Shown: one piece after another, positions 63,215-64,000 of the stretch | Layout of the letters: each line of letters begins with the position of its first letter | Position numbering within the stretch: position 1 is the stretch's first letter | DNA from: Phymorhynchus buccinoides | Lineage: Eukaryota; Mollusca; Gastropoda; Neogastropoda; Raphitomidae | DNA length: 64,000 nucleotides | Reading direction: 5' to 3' | Assembly: GCA_017654935.2 (NCBI GenBank) | Contig: CM065706.1 | Span: 3,785,961-3,849,960 of the forward strand | Position numbers and translations under genes: made by a program | The notes under the pieces: generated by a model | What the model was told of the DNA's origin: nothing | Databases searched by the model: none | Seen by the model: only the letters and a program-made list of their open reading frames with translations

Positions 63215-63490
63215 CGAAGATGCGTCATGCTGCCGTTATGCTCCTAAGAAATAGTTAGGCCCAGCAAGTCCGACTTCGGCTGGAGGAAATCTTTTTGAAA
63301 TTGTTTCTTGAAAAAGGGCAGGAGAATGGAACGGTAAGGCAGAAAGAAAGTAGATCTATGACAGTGTGAGTAAGCAAAGGGAAAAGGCAGAGTCAAAGAG
63401 AGTGACAGATTAGAGGAAGCTACAAGCACAGAACTTCCAGAAGGTGGGGGAACTATTTATACAAAAGACCCCTGCATCCCCAAGGTGGGG
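63215..63490 (-). repeat. R330 interspersed repeat copy
   Basis: gatgcgtcatgctgccgtta, agttaggcccagcaagtccg and acttccagaaggtgggggaa. Confidence 0.82.
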
Positions 63491-64000
63491 GGTGAGACAC
63501 ACACACACACACACACGCATGCACGCACACACATAGTGTCACACACACACACACAATACAGACAAAGAGTCCAGCGAGAGTGCTTACAGGGTATAAGCCC
63601 ACATCAGAAAACAGTGAGTTGTCAATTTGATGTCATGGTGGACACAGGTAGCCACTAAGAGGTCAAGGTAAGGATACTCCCCCATTACAAAGCCCAGATA
63701 ATTCCTCCACATATACCCCCCTCCCCCTCCCCCTCCCCCCCTCCCCTCTCTCAAGCATAATTTGGCTTGTTGTCAGCTCTGTCTCAAAGGCACAGTGTAA
63801 AGCTACCACTTTAGGAAAGCAGGCATCAGAATAGTCTGAAGTCCAATCCTCTGAAAACCGCGGTAAAAGGGACATCAAGGCCCCAGAATATAGAGGGACA
63901 ACACTGACATGAGTTCCCAACATTACCAGAACGGCTTTATGCAGTGATAAATCTCTATAAAATGCTATTTAACAGAAAATATATATCTCAATAGAAAGGC
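63491..64000. other. CA microsatellite then unique sequence; no gene seen
   Basis: CA at 63497-63555 and CCCTCC runs at 63716-63745. No signal-peptide exon for the syndecan could be recognised. Confidence 0.4.

Noticed and set aside
58600..64000. First (signal peptide) exon of syndecan
   Set aside because: Minus-strand Met-started hydrophobic stretches (for example near 63923) lack a phase-0 donor and normal signal-peptide form. I could not support any of them.

Overview
The window looks like a piece of a large, repeat-rich animal nuclear genome. There are spliced genes with GT-AG introns, tRNA-derived SINEs, many inverted-repeat (MITE-like) DNA transposons, very long CT/GA and CA/GT microsatellites and several kilobase-scale minisatellites. 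A lophotrochozoan, most likely a marine gastropod mollusc, fits the gene content and repeat style, but this is inference and I cannot name the species. There is no rRNA, CRISPR array or functional tRNA gene.

Three protein-coding genes can be supported. (1) 7922-8971 (+): an intronless, GC-rich rhodopsin-class GPCR of 349 residues, with tandem repeats upstream that include three CRE/ATF palindromes. (2) 22322-26847 (+): the last three coding exons of an RCC1L (WBSCR16-type mitochondrial RCC1-like) gene. Its penultimate exon is preceded by 14 tandem copies of its own 3' splice site and exon start. Its 3' UTR also carries repeats of the stop-codon region, then a poly(A) signal at 27702. (3) 58117-41301 (-): seven exons of a syndecan. 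They encode an SGSG glycosaminoglycan-attachment segment, two complete six-cysteine thyroglobulin type-1 domains, an acidic stalk, a transmembrane segment and the diagnostic cytoplasmic tail (RMKKKDEGSY ... EFYA). The seven exons total 993 bp and stay in frame (330 residues plus stop). The signal-peptide exon was not found and probably lies beyond 64000. RCC1L and syndecan are convergent, with the 2.6-kb minisatellite 27721-30360 between them.

Layout: 1-7900, repeats, the 73-bp array and the CRE-bearing repeats; 7922-8971, GPCR; 9000-22300, gene-poor DNA with SINEs, MITEs, a possible solo LTR and a U2-snRNA-derived chimera; 22322-27720, RCC1L 3' half; 27721-30360, minisatellite; 30900-41300, AT-rich, probably partly syndecan 3' UTR, with transposons; 41301-58117, syndecan exons and repeat-filled introns (including a 2.2-kb compound minisatellite); 58118-64000, intron or upstream sequence.

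The two most unusual signals are the syndecan-thyroglobulin domain architecture, carried on symmetric phase 1-1 exons, and tandem duplications seeded at exon edges in both spliced genes: an acceptor array and stop-codon repeats in RCC1L, and a donor array and partial exon copies in syndecan.
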